Counted from the first letter of the stretch, positions 53,909 through 62,852 are shown. The stretch: DNA of 64,000 nt from Bacillus sp. 165 (GCF_017742235.1 NZ_JAGHKQ010000003.1:62001-126000); one strand, 5' to 3'. Translations and numbers: made by a program. The notes: generated by a model from the letters alone, not told the origin.

Positions 53909-54319
53909 ATGAAAATTTTGGAAGAAAACCAATTGAAAACACAAGCAGAAAATGAATGGGGGATACATATGGAAAGTATGGAAACTGCACGCGCAAAACA
54001 TATTATTCGATTATTATTAGGAGGACTTGATCCGCATACAGGAAAAGTATTCAGCCCTCCAGAGCCTTATAAGCATCCCGATACGGTACGCGCTTTAATG
54101 CGAGCAGAAGAAGGATTAGACCGTTTAATCCGAAGCGAAAAACGAGCAATTGTTCGGCCGAACAACTCTGGGAAAGAATGGACAAAAGAAGAAGATGAAG
54201 AGATTATCACAAAATATAAATCTGGAAAAACAATTGAAGAAATAGCGAGACTCCACGAAAGATCCGTACGAGCAATAGAAATCCGTTTGAATCGATACGG
54301 AACATATGTATTTGAGTAA
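53909..54319 (+). CDS. Putative DNA-binding protein with Myb/SANT-like domain
   Basis: A 136-residue protein. The C-terminal 45 residues, EWTKEEDEEIITKYKSGKTI then EEIARLHERSVRAIEIRLNR, form a Trp-led helix-turn-helix like Myb/SANT or the bacterial GcrA-like helix set, so DNA binding is likely. The N-terminal part has HIIRLLLGGLDPHTGKVFSP, a segment seen in Bacillus hypothetical regulators. Target genes unknown. GAGGAGG is before the ATG. Confidence 0.65.
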   Translation: MKILEENQLKTQAENEWGIHMESMETARAKHIIRLLLGGLDPHTGKVFSPPEPYKHPDTVRALMRAEEGLDRLIRSEKRAIVRPNNSGKEWTKEEDEEIITKYKSGKTIEEIARLHERSVRAIEIRLNRYGTYVFE

Positions 54320-54392
54320 TAACTGCTAATCTGTATATAATACAATTTATCCTAGTTATAATGTAGGATATTCCAAATCAGTCTTTATCTAA

Positions 54393-54421
54393 AAAAGGTC
54401 GTCCAGCTAGGATGACCTTTT
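54393..54421. terminator. Terminator after the Myb-like gene
   Basis: AAAAGGTCGTCC and GGATGACCTTTT pair over 5 nt (one G-U). Confidence 0.75.
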
Positions 54422-54473
54422 AATCGTATTGTATATATAGTATGAGGCAAAATCTTGTGAATTTTTTAACAGC

Positions 54474-55340
54474 TTAAGATATTGATTTAAAAAGCTTTTC
54501 TTTATAAAAATCTAATAACAGCTGTGTAGTTGGGTCACTTGCTTTGAAATCCTTAAACGTTTCATTAAAGAGCTTGGCCAATAATTGCTTTTTTGCATTT
54601 AGAGAGGGTTGCTTTGCTTGTCCATCAATTGGGGAAATAAAATTCGCCAAAGCTCTCAAAAATAATGCTATAAAGCTCATTATAACTGGGTTAAGAAGAA
54701 GATCCGCCGCAGCATGTATAAAAGAAGTAAGCAATTGTGCATTGCTCCTAATGCTTGAGAAAAGCTTAAATAAGATATTTACCTTATCAACATTCTTATC
54801 ACTATTAATAAAAGCTTCTGCCATATCTACAACCTTGTTAATTGATAGACATGAAGTGAAGAAGGCATTAAGAATTGTATCGTATCTCCCTGTTAGTTTT
54901 AGACTACCTATCACTTCTGATAAAATGCTCTCTGTATTCACTTCTTTTAGTGTAGTGGTAAACAGTTCTACCATTTTTGCAGGGGAAACCTTACTAAGAA
55001 TTGCAGAGAATGGCATGTGCGCAATTTTAGCAATATCGATATCTGTTAGGAGAGAATTTAAAACTTCTGATACCTTGCTAGCTAGAGCTTCATCTTTAAG
55101 AGAAGTAGTTAAAAGTGCTGCAGCTTCCGACAGGTTCGTGTTATGCAAGATGTGGGAAATACTAGCATCATCTTGCAACAGAGTATTTAAGGATTCTGAT
55201 ATAGGTTGGAAATCTTCAAGATTAATTGTAAGCTCACGAACTTTATCAACATCTAAATAATCAGAAAAATCCTGTGCTGCTTGAAGGAATTTTTCATCTT
55301 GGAGTATATCAGCCAATAGCTTTTTTAAATCTACATTCAT
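54474..55340 (-). CDS. Hypothetical all-helical protein
   Basis: A 288-residue protein rich in Leu, Ser, Ala and Lys. It seems built from repeated helical units, for example ADILQDEKFLQAAQDFSDYL, LLQDDASISHILHNTNLSEA and LTTSLKDEALASKVSEVLNS. One hydrophobic stretch, NPVIMSFIALFLRALANFI near 232-250, could touch a membrane. I do not recognise a family. ATG 55340 has AAAGGAG in front; the 14 upstream residues do not. No clear partner genes. Confidence 0.65.
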   Translation of the reverse strand: MNVDLKKLLADILQDEKFLQAAQDFSDYLDVDKVRELTINLEDFQPISESLNTLLQDDASISHILHNTNLSEAAALLTTSLKDEALASKVSEVLNSLLTDIDIAKIAHMPFSAILSKVSPAKMVELFTTTLKEVNTESILSEVIGSLKLTGRYDTILNAFFTSCLSINKVVDMAEAFINSDKNVDKVNILFKLFSSIRSNAQLLTSFIHAAADLLLNPVIMSFIALFLRALANFISPIDGQAKQPSLNAKKQLLAKLFNETFKDFKASDPTTQLLLDFYKEKLFKSIS

Positions 55341-55592
55341 TCGTTGTTTGCTCCTTTCATTGTTTGTAGCAAAAAGGGACAACCTTTTCTAGTAGATATG
55401 GTATGTGCATAAAAGTAAATATGCTTAGACAAGAAAGACAATAAACAAAAATGTATATATACCTAGCTATATGAACTAATATTTGAAAGAATAAAGCAGG
55501 ACGATGAGAATTTCCGTATATGCTGCTGCTTATGCAAACATATTAAATAAAAAGAGGCAATGTATATTTTAAAGAAGGAGGAAGGGAAAGCA

Positions 55593-55843
55593 TTGGAGAA
55601 ATTTCCTATTATTCATACAAATTTTTGGGATGCTGTTCTGATAACGTTACGTTGTACCCAATTAATAAAACGTATTTTTTCTATCAGTCGTTCTTATGTT
55701 CCTACCGTCATTGGATTAGCTATTTCAGTGTTTTACAGTCATCCTCATAATATATGGGCAGGTTTTTCTATGGGAGTGCTGCAATAGGAACATATGCTTC
55801 AATAAAAACGTCGACTCAAGCATACAGAAGGAGCTCACATTAA
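55593..55843 (+). pseudogene. Small membrane protein, apparent frameshift near its end
   Basis: From TTG 55593 (GGAAGGG in front) the frame reads EKFPIIHTNFWDAVLITLRC, then YVPTVIGLAISVFY, ending VLQ at TAG 55785. One frame over, from about 55770, the natural continuation of IWAGFSMG is SAAIGTYASIKTSTQAYRRS, to TAA 55841. A single missing base near 55771 would join them. It may be real decay, or the short form may be the protein. Family unknown. Confidence 0.45.
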
Positions 55844-55906
55844 TAAAAATACATGTACATAAAATTTTATGACTTATACACCCTAACTGTAGGAGGTGTA
55901 TGTCCT

Positions 55907-56119
55907 ATGGAAGGAAAGCAACCGGGAAATAAAAATATGCCAGATTTTAAAGAATTAAATGATCGTATTATTGCAGAACCGTCAACTTCGCCTTCGTTAG
56001 TGATTAAAACGAATGCTGATCCAGAAAGTGCCGTGGAAGATAATCCGTATGCACAAGGGGTAGACCAAGCAAATTTGGAAAAGCTGAAGGGGTTTTTTGA
56101 AGGAAGGGAACATCATTAA
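55907..56119 (+). CDS. Hypothetical small hydrophilic protein
   Basis: A 70-residue acidic protein I cannot assign: MEGKQPGNKNMPDFKELNDR then EDNPYAQGVDQANLEKLKGF. AGGAGGTG lies at good distance before ATG 55907. It has no membrane segment. A strong terminator follows the stop. It precedes the sigY operon. Confidence 0.7.
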   Translation: MEGKQPGNKNMPDFKELNDRIIAEPSTSPSLVIKTNADPESAVEDNPYAQGVDQANLEKLKGFFEGREHH

Positions 56120-56151
56120 GAAAAAACGAGGTGAAATATCCTCGTTTTTTC
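56120..56151 (+). terminator. Terminator before the sigY operon
   Basis: GAAAAAACGAGG and CCTCGTTTTTTC pair perfectly over 8 nt. Confidence 0.85.
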
Positions 56152-56191
56152 TTTCGAGAAAAGAAAGTATATAAATTTAAAAAATTGATGT

Positions 56192-56219
56192 GAACGAAAG
56201 AAGGAAGATAAACGTACTA
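56192..56219 (+). promoter_or_regulatory. ECF-type (probable sigma-Y) promoter
   Basis: TGAACG at 56192-56197, 16 bp, CGTACT at 56214-56219. TGAAC/CGT pairs are the hallmark of Bacillus ECF promoters, and sigY of B. subtilis is autoregulated from such a site. Confidence 0.7.
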
Positions 56220-56256
56220 TAGGTGATTTTGAAATGAAAGGGGCATCTAAAGGAGA

Positions 56257-56805
56257 ATGGAGCTGGAAGAAGAAATAGAACTTATTGCACAAGCTCAGCG
56301 CGGCGATAGCGATGCCTTAGCTAAATTGTTTCATTATCATTATTCCTTTCTTTTTAAATACTGTATAAAAATAACGTTGAATAAAGAGCTGACGGAGGAT
56401 TTAGTGCAAGATACTTTCCTGAAGGGTATTGTATATATACGAAACTACGATGGAACATCAAAATTTTCTTCATGGTTAATTACGATCGCTTCTCGCTTAT
56501 ATACGGATCAGCTTCGAAAGAAAAAAAGGGAGCGATTCTGGCTGAAAAATCAGCGCGAGCAGCATCGAAGAAAATTAAAGTGGGATGCAGTAAAAGAAGG
56601 TCTCGATTGGTCGGATGTGATGGAAGCATTTAGCGAGCTGGAAGAAGAAATAAGAATGCCGGTTTTACTAAAGCATTATTACGGATTCCGTTACGAAGAG
56701 ATAGCGGAAATGTTAAGCTTGCGTGAAGGAACAGTCAAATCTCGGGTTCATAATGGATTGAAAAAACTAAGAAAGGAGTTAGCAGAAAATGAAAGAGCAA
56801 AATGA
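56257..56805 (+). CDS. sigY: ECF RNA polymerase sigma factor SigY
   Basis: A 182-residue group 4 sigma factor. Region 2 spans about 15-85 (ELTEDLVQDTFLKGIVYIRN, FSSWLITIASRLYTDQLRKK), region 4 about 120-178 (LLKHYYGFRYEEIAEMLSLR then EGTVKSRVHNGLKKLRKEL). The identity as SigY rests on the five downstream genes, which equal yxlC-yxlG in order. AAAGGAG is only one base from ATG 56257, so the site at GGGG (56239) or an internal start may be used. Overlaps yxlC by 17 nt. Confidence 0.88.
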   Translation: MELEEEIELIAQAQRGDSDALAKLFHYHYSFLFKYCIKITLNKELTEDLVQDTFLKGIVYIRNYDGTSKFSSWLITIASRLYTDQLRKKKRERFWLKNQREQHRRKLKWDAVKEGLDWSDVMEAFSELEEEIRMPVLLKHYYGFRYEEIAEMLSLREGTVKSRVHNGLKKLRKELAENERAK

Positions 56806-57133
56806 CGCGATTGAAGAGAAACCCTTCCTAGAGATAAAACGGCTCAATCAAGAGTTGGAAAGTATGGAAAAAATTTACAGTAATCATCCCCCAGATATAC
56901 TGCTTTTCAAACAGCAAATTGAACAGCAAAAACTGCAAATTCGAAAGAAATTTCGAAGGGAGTTGAGTTTATTTTTGCTGACAGCTCTTTTTATAATCTC
57001 TATTGTCCTTTCGACATTAGTATATAGTCCTGTACTATTCGCAGCTTTGCAAGCGGTAGGGGTAATTTTGATTCCTGCTTATTTACTGATAGAAAGACGA
57101 AAGAGCTTGACGGAAGATGAGGAAATAAAATGA
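56789..57133 (+). CDS. yxlC: YxlC, anti-sigma-Y membrane protein
   Basis: A 114-residue protein with a charged N-terminal helical half (ALEIKRLNQ-type, LESMEKIYSNHPPDILLFKQ) and two membrane helices at about 57-100. In B. subtilis YxlC with YxlD holds SigY inactive at the membrane. Start overlaps sigY by 17 nt and the end overlaps yxlD by 4 nt, so all are translated from one message. A GAAAGGAG site lies inside sigY. Confidence 0.82.
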   Translation: MKEQNDAIEEKPFLEIKRLNQELESMEKIYSNHPPDILLFKQQIEQQKLQIRKKFRRELSLFLLTALFIISIVLSTLVYSPVLFAALQAVGVILIPAYLLIERRKSLTEDEEIK

Positions 57134-57333
57134 TGACACAGACAGAAATCATTATGTTGCTTGCTCCTATCATGATATTGCAAAGCACAGTATTATTTGT
57201 GTCTGCAAAAAAAAGAGGGAGAAATGCTTGGTTTTGGGGGATTTGGGGGTTGATTCAATGTCCTATGCCCGCTGTGCTATATTGGTTAATTGTACTCAAG
57301 CCATTTAAAAAGAAAAAAAGGGGAGAGAATTAA
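57130..57333 (+). CDS. yxlD: YxlD, membrane protein of the sigY operon
   Basis: A 67-residue protein with two membrane helices (IMLLAPIMILQSTVLFVSAK and WGIWGLIQCPMPAVLYWLIV) and a Lys-rich tail. It matches YxlD by size and position; YxlD acts with YxlC as negative regulator of SigY. Start overlaps yxlC (ATGA) and its stop overlaps the yxlE start by one base. Confidence 0.8.
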   Translation: MMTQTEIIMLLAPIMILQSTVLFVSAKKRGRNAWFWGIWGLIQCPMPAVLYWLIVLKPFKKKKRGEN

Positions 57334-57524
57334 TGGAGAATATTCATTGGCAATTGGTGGCACCTTTAGTAGTTTTGCAGGTTATTTTAACAATAGCAGC
57401 TTTAGTAAGCTGTGTAAGACAAGAGCATACAAGAGGTCCAAAATGGATGTGGATTTTAATTATCCTGTTCATGAATACAATTGGACCAATCATCTACTTC
57501 ATTTTTGGGCGAAAAAGCGAATAG
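57333..57524 (+). CDS. yxlE: YxlE, PLDc_N-type membrane protein
   Basis: A 63-residue protein with two helices and the phospholipase-D nuclease N-terminal pattern WILIILFMNTIGPIIYFIFG followed by RK. It matches YxlE, whose function is not known; it may assist the transporter encoded next. GGGAG sits before the ATG within yxlD. Confidence 0.82.
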   Translation: MENIHWQLVAPLVVLQVILTIAALVSCVRQEHTRGPKWMWILIILFMNTIGPIIYFIFGRKSE

Positions 57525-57536
57525 GGTGGAATGATA

Positions 57537-58436
57537 ATGAGTCTTGTAAAAATAGAGAACTTAACGAAAACATATGGAAGCTATAACGCGGTAAATAATA
57601 TCACATTTACCATATCAGAAGGCCGGTGCATGTCGCTGCTAGGCCCTAACGGAGCAGGAAAAACAACGACATTGCAAATGTTGGCGGGATTGATTCAGCC
57701 GAATACAGGGAATATTGTTTTTCCCGGTCTGGAAGGTCAGGATATAAGAAAATTTATCGGATATCTTCCACAATATCCTTCGTTCTATTCATGGATGACT
57801 GCCGAGGAATTTTTAACATATATCGGAAGGCTGTCAGGATTAAATAAAGCAACAATCAAACAACGTATTCCGGAGCTGTTAGAAATGGTTGGGCTGGGGA
57901 ACGTCAATAAAAAAAGAATAGGGGGATTCTCAGGGGGGATGAAGCAGCGCCTTGGATTGGCGCAGGCGCTCATTCATAATCCAAAATTATTGATTTTAGA
58001 TGAACCAGTATCTGCATTAGATCCAATTGGACGGCGTGATGTATTGGAAATGATGAAAACAATAAAAAAGGAAACAACGATTTTCTTTTCTACTCATGTA
58101 TTGCATGATGCGGAAGAGATTAGTGATGATATTCTCATAATTCAATCCGGAGAAATTAAAGCAGCAGGGAGCATAGAGGAGATAAAAGCAACATACCAGA
58201 AACCAATGCTGTACATTCAAACGAAAGAGCCACTTGGAGATTGGCTTTCTTCTATTCCACATATATATCGCGTGCATCGTCAAAAGGAGAATGAAGCCAC
58301 TCTAGCTGTTTCAAATATAGAAGAAGCCAAGCTTGCTATTTTAGAAACGATTTTATCTCGCAATCTCTCTTTGCAAAAATTTGAGGAGATGCAAGATTCA
58401 CTCGAAGATTTATTTATGAAGGTGGTGGGAAAATGA
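57537..58436 (+). CDS. yxlF: YxlF, ABC transporter ATP-binding protein
   Basis: A 299-residue ATPase. Walker A GPNGAGKTT at about 37-45, signature FSGGMKQRLGLAQAL, Walker B LLILDEPVSALDP and switch FFSTHVLHDAEE. With YxlG it forms an ABC-2 type exporter of unknown substrate; in B. subtilis it is controlled by SigY. ATG 57537 is seven bases after AGGGTGG. Overlaps yxlG by 4 nt. Confidence 0.9.
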   Translation: MSLVKIENLTKTYGSYNAVNNITFTISEGRCMSLLGPNGAGKTTTLQMLAGLIQPNTGNIVFPGLEGQDIRKFIGYLPQYPSFYSWMTAEEFLTYIGRLSGLNKATIKQRIPELLEMVGLGNVNKKRIGGFSGGMKQRLGLAQALIHNPKLLILDEPVSALDPIGRRDVLEMMKTIKKETTIFFSTHVLHDAEEISDDILIIQSGEIKAAGSIEEIKATYQKPMLYIQTKEPLGDWLSSIPHIYRVHRQKENEATLAVSNIEEAKLAILETILSRNLSLQKFEEMQDSLEDLFMKVVGK

Positions 58437-59200
58437 AGCAATGGGGGATTCTGTACAGGAAAGAAATACTAGAACAATGGCGTTCCGCAAAATGGATGTG
58501 GCTTCCAATAGTCTTTATTCTTCTTAGTATTTCGCAGCCATTGACAATGTATTATATGCCTCAAATATTAAACATGGCAGGAGATTTGCCAAAGGGAACG
58601 ATAATCGATATCCCTACTCCTTCAGGTAAAGAAGTAATGGCATCCGTCCTAGGGCAGTATGCAACAGTTGGAATAGCCATCATTGTATTATCTGGTATGA
58701 GTTCTATAGCAGGTGAACGGCAAAGCGGAGTTATACATCTTATTTTAGTAAAACCCGTTTCGGCTCTTCAATATATCATCAGTAAGTGGGCAGCTCAAGC
58801 TACTCTGATCATTCTATCTTTTTTTATCAGCTTTCTATCCGCATGGTATTATTCGAACGTATTATTCAGTGATGTTTCATTTATGCGCGTGTTTCAAAGC
58901 TTTTTAGTGTACAGTGTTTGGCTTATATTTATTATTACAGTAACCATTCTATTTAGCTCTTTTATAAAAAGCAGCGGGGGCATTGCCGCGGTTTCTATTA
59001 TGTTCGTAGCGGCACTCAGTGTTACTACCAGCTTAGCTGTTAAGTATATGAAATGGAGTCCTGCTTATTTGCAGAATCAAGCAAAGATGCTGCTCACTGA
59101 GGGAAAAGGCTTAGATTTTTTTACAGAGAATATATTGCTTTCCATTGGTTTCATTCTTGTACTGCTCGCTATAAGCACTGTATTATTTCGAAAGCAGTAA
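58433..59200 (+). CDS. yxlG: YxlG, ABC-2 type permease
   Basis: A 255-residue permease with six membrane helices and the ABC-2 segment SSIAGERQSGVIHLILVKPV between the first two. Partner of YxlF and last gene of the sigY operon. Substrate unknown; association with SigY suggests toxin or envelope stress. A strong terminator follows the stop. Confidence 0.88.
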   Translation: MKQWGILYRKEILEQWRSAKWMWLPIVFILLSISQPLTMYYMPQILNMAGDLPKGTIIDIPTPSGKEVMASVLGQYATVGIAIIVLSGMSSIAGERQSGVIHLILVKPVSALQYIISKWAAQATLIILSFFISFLSAWYYSNVLFSDVSFMRVFQSFLVYSVWLIFIITVTILFSSFIKSSGGIAAVSIMFVAALSVTTSLAVKYMKWSPAYLQNQAKMLLTEGKGLDFFTENILLSIGFILVLLAISTVLFRKQ

Positions 59201-59231
59201 AAAACTGTCCGCATCGCAAGGACAGTTTTTT
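59199..59231 (+). terminator. Terminator of the sigY operon
   Basis: AAAAACTGTCC and GGACAGTTTTTT pair over 9 nt. Confidence 0.85.
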
Positions 59232-59331
59232 ATTGTGTATAAAAATTCACAATTTACTGATTTCGTTGATAGAATAGAAATACCGATAATTGGAAAAACA
59301 TGAGGGCTTATAAAAGAAAGGAGGTAGAACC

Positions 59332-59364
59332 TTGTATATAGGGAGATGGGTTCAAACTCGATGA
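59332..59364 (+). other. Possible ten-codon leader peptide coupled to nfeD
   Basis: The only strong ribosome site upstream of nfeD, AAAGGAGG, serves TTG 59332. That frame gives LYIGRWVQTR and stops at TGA 59362, overlapping ATG 59361 of nfeD as ATGA. Translation coupling is inferred. Confidence 0.35.
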
Positions 59365-59900
59365 GTGCATGGGGATATGGGATTTTGGACATTTATTTGC
59401 TCGGACTCATTACGATGGGCGGTATCGCACTTTTATTTCTTATTTTTGGTGATATTTTGGATGCGATTGCTAATATTGGTTTGGGAACGAGCCTAAGCTT
59501 AACCATGTTGTTCAGCTTTTTTGCAATCTTATGTGGAACCGGTTATATATTAGAATATTTACTTTCTTGGGGCAGCCTTTCGATTTTTATCATTGCATTT
59601 TTATCTGCATTTATAAGCGTACTGCTAATGAAAATTTTTATTTTTGTACCAATTTCGCGCTCAGAGCAAAATACGGCATTTACCCTGCAGGATTTAATCG
59701 GACAAAAAGGTGAAGTATTAATTACAATCCCAGTGAACGGTATGGGGGAAGTATTCATACAATCAAAATTCGGGAGCAATGGAATGTCTGCTAAAAGTGT
59801 CAGGCATAGAGAGATTCGGCAAGGAGCGATGGTATCAATTACGGCAATAGAAGACGGTGTTCTCATTGTAGAACAGCTCGAACAAGAATCTGATTTTTGA
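59361..59900 (+). CDS. NfeD family membrane protein
   Basis: A 179-residue protein with three to four membrane helices (15-35, 43-63, 68-94) and a C-terminal OB-fold beta domain (LIGQKGEVLITIPVNGMGEV, QGAMVSITAIEDGVLIVEQL). This is the NfeD/YuaF type, which works with flotillin-like proteins in membrane organisation; no flotillin gene is adjacent. Start is ATG 59361 or ATG 59346; neither has its own good site, and a coupled leader is possible. Confidence 0.8.
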   Translation: MSAWGYGILDIYLLGLITMGGIALLFLIFGDILDAIANIGLGTSLSLTMLFSFFAILCGTGYILEYLLSWGSLSIFIIAFLSAFISVLLMKIFIFVPISRSEQNTAFTLQDLIGQKGEVLITIPVNGMGEVFIQSKFGSNGMSAKSVRHREIRQGAMVSITAIEDGVLIVEQLEQESDF

Positions 59901-60034
59901 GAGGTATATTATAAACTGTATTAGTCCTTAATCCTGCTATTAAAAACATATATTTTTAATTTCAATTACCGAAATCGAAATTGTAAAGGGGAGTACATTC
60001 TATATAATAAAAGAGAAAGAAGGGAGTGAGTTTT

Positions 60035-60775
60035 ATGAAAAAATGGGAGCAGTCTGTATCAGAGTGGCTGCAACAATATTCTAGATTTACATTTATGACA
60101 GGAGCGGGAATGAGTACGACAAGCGGAATACCTGATTACCGATCCAAAAACGGGATGTACGAAAAATATGAAAATGTGGAGTATTTGCTTTCTCAAACTT
60201 ACTATAATCGAAAACCGAAAGAGTTTTGGAAAACCTTTAAGGAGTTATTTTCTTTGGCGGGACTTTGTAATATTCAGCCAAACGAAGGTCATTACTTTAT
60301 TTCTTATTTGGCAGCTAAAGGAAAAGAAACAGCAGTTATTACGCAAAATATTGATGGACTTCATCAAAAAGCAGGCAATCCGAATGTGTTCGATATGCAC
60401 GGTTCATATGATGAAGCGTTTTGTCTGAAATGCAAAAAGGAATATGATTTACCGTATATTTTGAAAGAAGACGTACCGCGCTGTGAAGAGTGTGCCTTAA
60501 TCTTAAAACCAAATGTTGTGTTATATGGGGATGCGATTCGTCATACGAATCAAATCATTCCTGTTTTAGAAGCGACTGATGTTGTTATGGTAATGGGCTC
60601 AAGCTTATCTGTACGTCCGGCAAATGAGTTTCCTTTATTCGCGAAACAACATGGCGCAAAGCTGATGCTGATTAATTTGGAACCAACACCAATGGACCCC
60701 TATTTTGACATAGTCTTGCACGAGGATATAGTAACAGTTACATCGAATATGGAAAAAATGCTACAGGAAATGTAA
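60035..60775 (+). CDS. Sir2-type NAD-dependent protein deacylase
   Basis: A 246-residue sirtuin. MTGAGMSTTSGIPDYRS at about 21-37 binds NAD, TQNIDGLHQKAG and MHGSYDEA hold the catalytic His, and a zinc knuckle is formed by CLKC and CEEC. Length and motifs are those of small bacterial class sirtuins (SrtN/CobB type). ATG 60035 is nine bases after AAGGGAG; the GTG at 60026 touches that site. It stands alone. Confidence 0.9.
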   Translation: MKKWEQSVSEWLQQYSRFTFMTGAGMSTTSGIPDYRSKNGMYEKYENVEYLLSQTYYNRKPKEFWKTFKELFSLAGLCNIQPNEGHYFISYLAAKGKETAVITQNIDGLHQKAGNPNVFDMHGSYDEAFCLKCKKEYDLPYILKEDVPRCEECALILKPNVVLYGDAIRHTNQIIPVLEATDVVMVMGSSLSVRPANEFPLFAKQHGAKLMLINLEPTPMDPYFDIVLHEDIVTVTSNMEKMLQEM

Positions 60776-60803
60776 GAGTGGCTGCATGCAGAATGATACA
60801 TAT

Positions 60804-60833
60804 AAAAGACAAGGTTTAGCGCCTTGTCTTTTA
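60804..60833. terminator. Bidirectional terminator between sirtuin and ybaK
   Basis: AAAAGACAAGG and CCTTGTCTTTT pair perfectly over 7 nt. Confidence 0.85.
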
Positions 60834-61307
60834 TTAATGAGCAATCCGAACAAGATTAGCTTCGGATATAGAGGCAAGATCTGAGCCAGCAAGAAAAATT
60901 TGCAGCCCTCTTTTTCCAGCACTAATACTAATTGGATCTAATATGTGTGCTGTTTCATGTAGAAAAAAAGGAAAACGTTTCTTTACACCAAGCGGTGATA
61001 CACCGCCGCGGATATAACCTGTTAATCCTTGTATTTCTTTTACGGGCACCATTTCCACCTTTTTATTTTTACTGACAGCAGCTAATGCTTTTAAATCTAA
61101 TTCTTTATCGGCAGGTATACAAGCCATGATAACGCCGGTTTTGTCGCCTCGGAGTACTAATGTTTTAAACACTTGCTGCGGAGGTAAGCCAACTTGCTTT
61201 GCTACATGTACTGCATCTAGGTTATTCTCATCTACTTCATACTCGTGTAAGGAATATGTAATTTTTTGTGTATCCAGTATACGACATGCGATTGTTTTTA
61301 CTGCCAT
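60834..61307 (-). CDS. ybaK: Cys-tRNA(Pro)/aminoacyl-tRNA deacylase YbaK
   Basis: A 157-residue YbaK/EbsC-family protein. [20 protein letters not shown], the catalytic lysine region FKTL, and [20 protein letters not shown], then [18 protein letters not shown], match the family. It hydrolyses Cys mischarged on tRNA(Pro). Convergent with the sirtuin; an AAAAGGAG site precedes the ATG. Confidence 0.9.
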   Translation of the reverse strand: MAVKTIACRILDTQKITYSLHEYEVDENNLDAVHVAKQVGLPPQQVFKTLVLRGDKTGVIMACIPADKELDLKALAAVSKNKKVEMVPVKEIQGLTGYIRGGVSPLGVKKRFPFFLHETAHILDPISISAGKRGLQIFLAGSDLASISEANLVRIAH

Positions 61308-61427
61308 TATATTATATCTCCTTTTTATTTTATCTCCTTAAGTATAGCGTGTTCTTTCGGATGGAAAAAGGGGAATTAAAATGTAGAAGCGAAGTAGTAA
61401 GCAGAACGTTAAGAGAGGAATGAGAGA

Positions 61428-61931
61428 ATGACCGTAAAAACAACGGACTTGTGCGATGCGTATGGAGAATACATACAAGTATGTGAACCGATTTTTCGAT
61501 CATTTGGAAAACGAGCTTCTTTTTATGGACCAATTGCAACTTTGAAAGTTTTAGATGATAATGTACTCGTTCGTAATGCGCTGGAAACATTACCAGCAGG
61601 AACGGTCTTAGTTGTTGATGGGCAGGCATCTATGCGATGTGCATTATTGGGAGATAATTTGGCTTCGATTGCTGAAAAGCGCAGCCTTGCAGGGATTATC
61701 ATTCATGGATGCGTGCGTGATAGTGCAGAGTTAAAGAAAATTGAAATTGGAGTTTGTGCATTAGCAACAGTTCCAAAGAAAAGTAATAAAAAAGGGCTGG
61801 GCGAAGAAAATATTACACTGCAATTTGCTGGTGTAAAATGGCACCCTAATCATTATGTATATGTCGATGAAGATGGGATAATTGTTGCTGATAGATTGCT
61901 TGGAGAAAGTGAACTAGCCGTAAAAGAATAG
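61428..61931 (+). CDS. RraA-like protein
   Basis: A 167-residue protein of the RraA/menG fold. [20 protein letters not shown] at the start, [20 protein letters not shown], and [13 protein letters not shown] with the conserved G-x-x-R-D. In enterobacteria RraA inhibits RNase E; other members are 4-hydroxy-4-methyl-2-oxoglutarate/oxaloacetate aldolases. As Bacillus lacks classical RNase E, an aldolase or unknown role is more likely. GAGAGGAATGAGAG precedes the ATG. Confidence 0.85.
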   Translation: MTVKTTDLCDAYGEYIQVCEPIFRSFGKRASFYGPIATLKVLDDNVLVRNALETLPAGTVLVVDGQASMRCALLGDNLASIAEKRSLAGIIIHGCVRDSAELKKIEIGVCALATVPKKSNKKGLGEENITLQFAGVKWHPNHYVYVDEDGIIVADRLLGESELAVKE

Positions 61932-62017
61932 AGAAGCAGTGCGAGTTATGTAAATTGTTGCACTGTTGCCACCTAGCCTTGGATTAGTAGAAATTATGTA
62001 TTTCTAGGAGTGATAAA

Positions 62018-62755
62018 ATGAATTATGAAGATAAGACAGTTTTAGTGACTGGAGCAGCAAATGGTATCGGCTTAGCGATTGCAAGGGCCTATATTGAAAA
62101 GGGTGCAACGGTCGTGCTGGCAGATAAAGATCAAGAGGAGGGACAGAAGGCTGCTACGGAACTGGGAGAAAAAGCATTTTTTTATTTAATAGATCTTAAG
62201 AATGTTAATGAAATCGTCCAAATGTTTCATCATTTGCAATATCATCATGGTAACATTGATATTTTAATTAACAATGCGGGAGTAAGTAAATTTTGCCCGC
62301 TGGAAGACTTAACTGTAGAAGAGTGGGATGGAATCTTACACGTGAATTTACGGAGCTTCGTATTTACTTCAAAAGAGTTTTACAAGCTGAATAAAGGAAC
62401 CTCATATGGGAGAATCATAAACATCGCTTCTACACGTGCGTTTATGTCAGAACCTCACTCGGAAGCTTACGGGGCATCAAAAGGAGGGATTGTTGCGCTT
62501 ACTCACGCATTGGCCTTATCGTTAGGTGAGGAAAATATAACAGTGAATTGTATTAGCCCGGGTTGGATTCAAACTTCTGCCTACGATGAACTGCGTATCA
62601 AGGATCACGTACAGCACCCATCGCTTCGAGTGGGTAAACCTGAAGATATAGCAAGAGCATGTTTGTTTTTAACAGATGATTACAATGATTTTATCAATGG
62701 AGAGAACATTACGATTGATGGAGGTATGATGAAAAAGATGATATACGAGGAATAA
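62018..62755 (+). CDS. Short-chain dehydrogenase/reductase
   Basis: A 245-residue SDR: TGAANGIG at about 11-18, LADKDQEEG with an acidic end of strand two (suggesting NAD), NNAGVSKF, IINIASTR with the catalytic Ser, and YGASKGG with Tyr and Lys. The end ITIDGGMMKKM is the usual one. Similar proteins are labelled glucose 1-dehydrogenase or 3-oxoacyl reductase; substrate unknown. AGGAG precedes the ATG, and a terminator follows. Confidence 0.82.
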   Translation: MNYEDKTVLVTGAANGIGLAIARAYIEKGATVVLADKDQEEGQKAATELGEKAFFYLIDLKNVNEIVQMFHHLQYHHGNIDILINNAGVSKFCPLEDLTVEEWDGILHVNLRSFVFTSKEFYKLNKGTSYGRIINIASTRAFMSEPHSEAYGASKGGIVALTHALALSLGEENITVNCISPGWIQTSAYDELRIKDHVQHPSLRVGKPEDIARACLFLTDDYNDFINGENITIDGGMMKKMIYEE

Positions 62756-62816
62756 ATAGTGTAAGATTGCATATCGATATAGAGTAGGTCGCGTCTACAT
62801 AGTGTCTACCTCCATC

Positions 62817-62842
62817 GCACTTCATTTTGAGGTGCTTTTTTT
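62817..62842 (+). terminator. Terminator of the SDR gene
   Basis: GCACTTCA and TGAGGTGC pair over 3 nt (one G-U), then seven T. Confidence 0.75.
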
Positions 62843-62852
62843 AAGTATTTGA

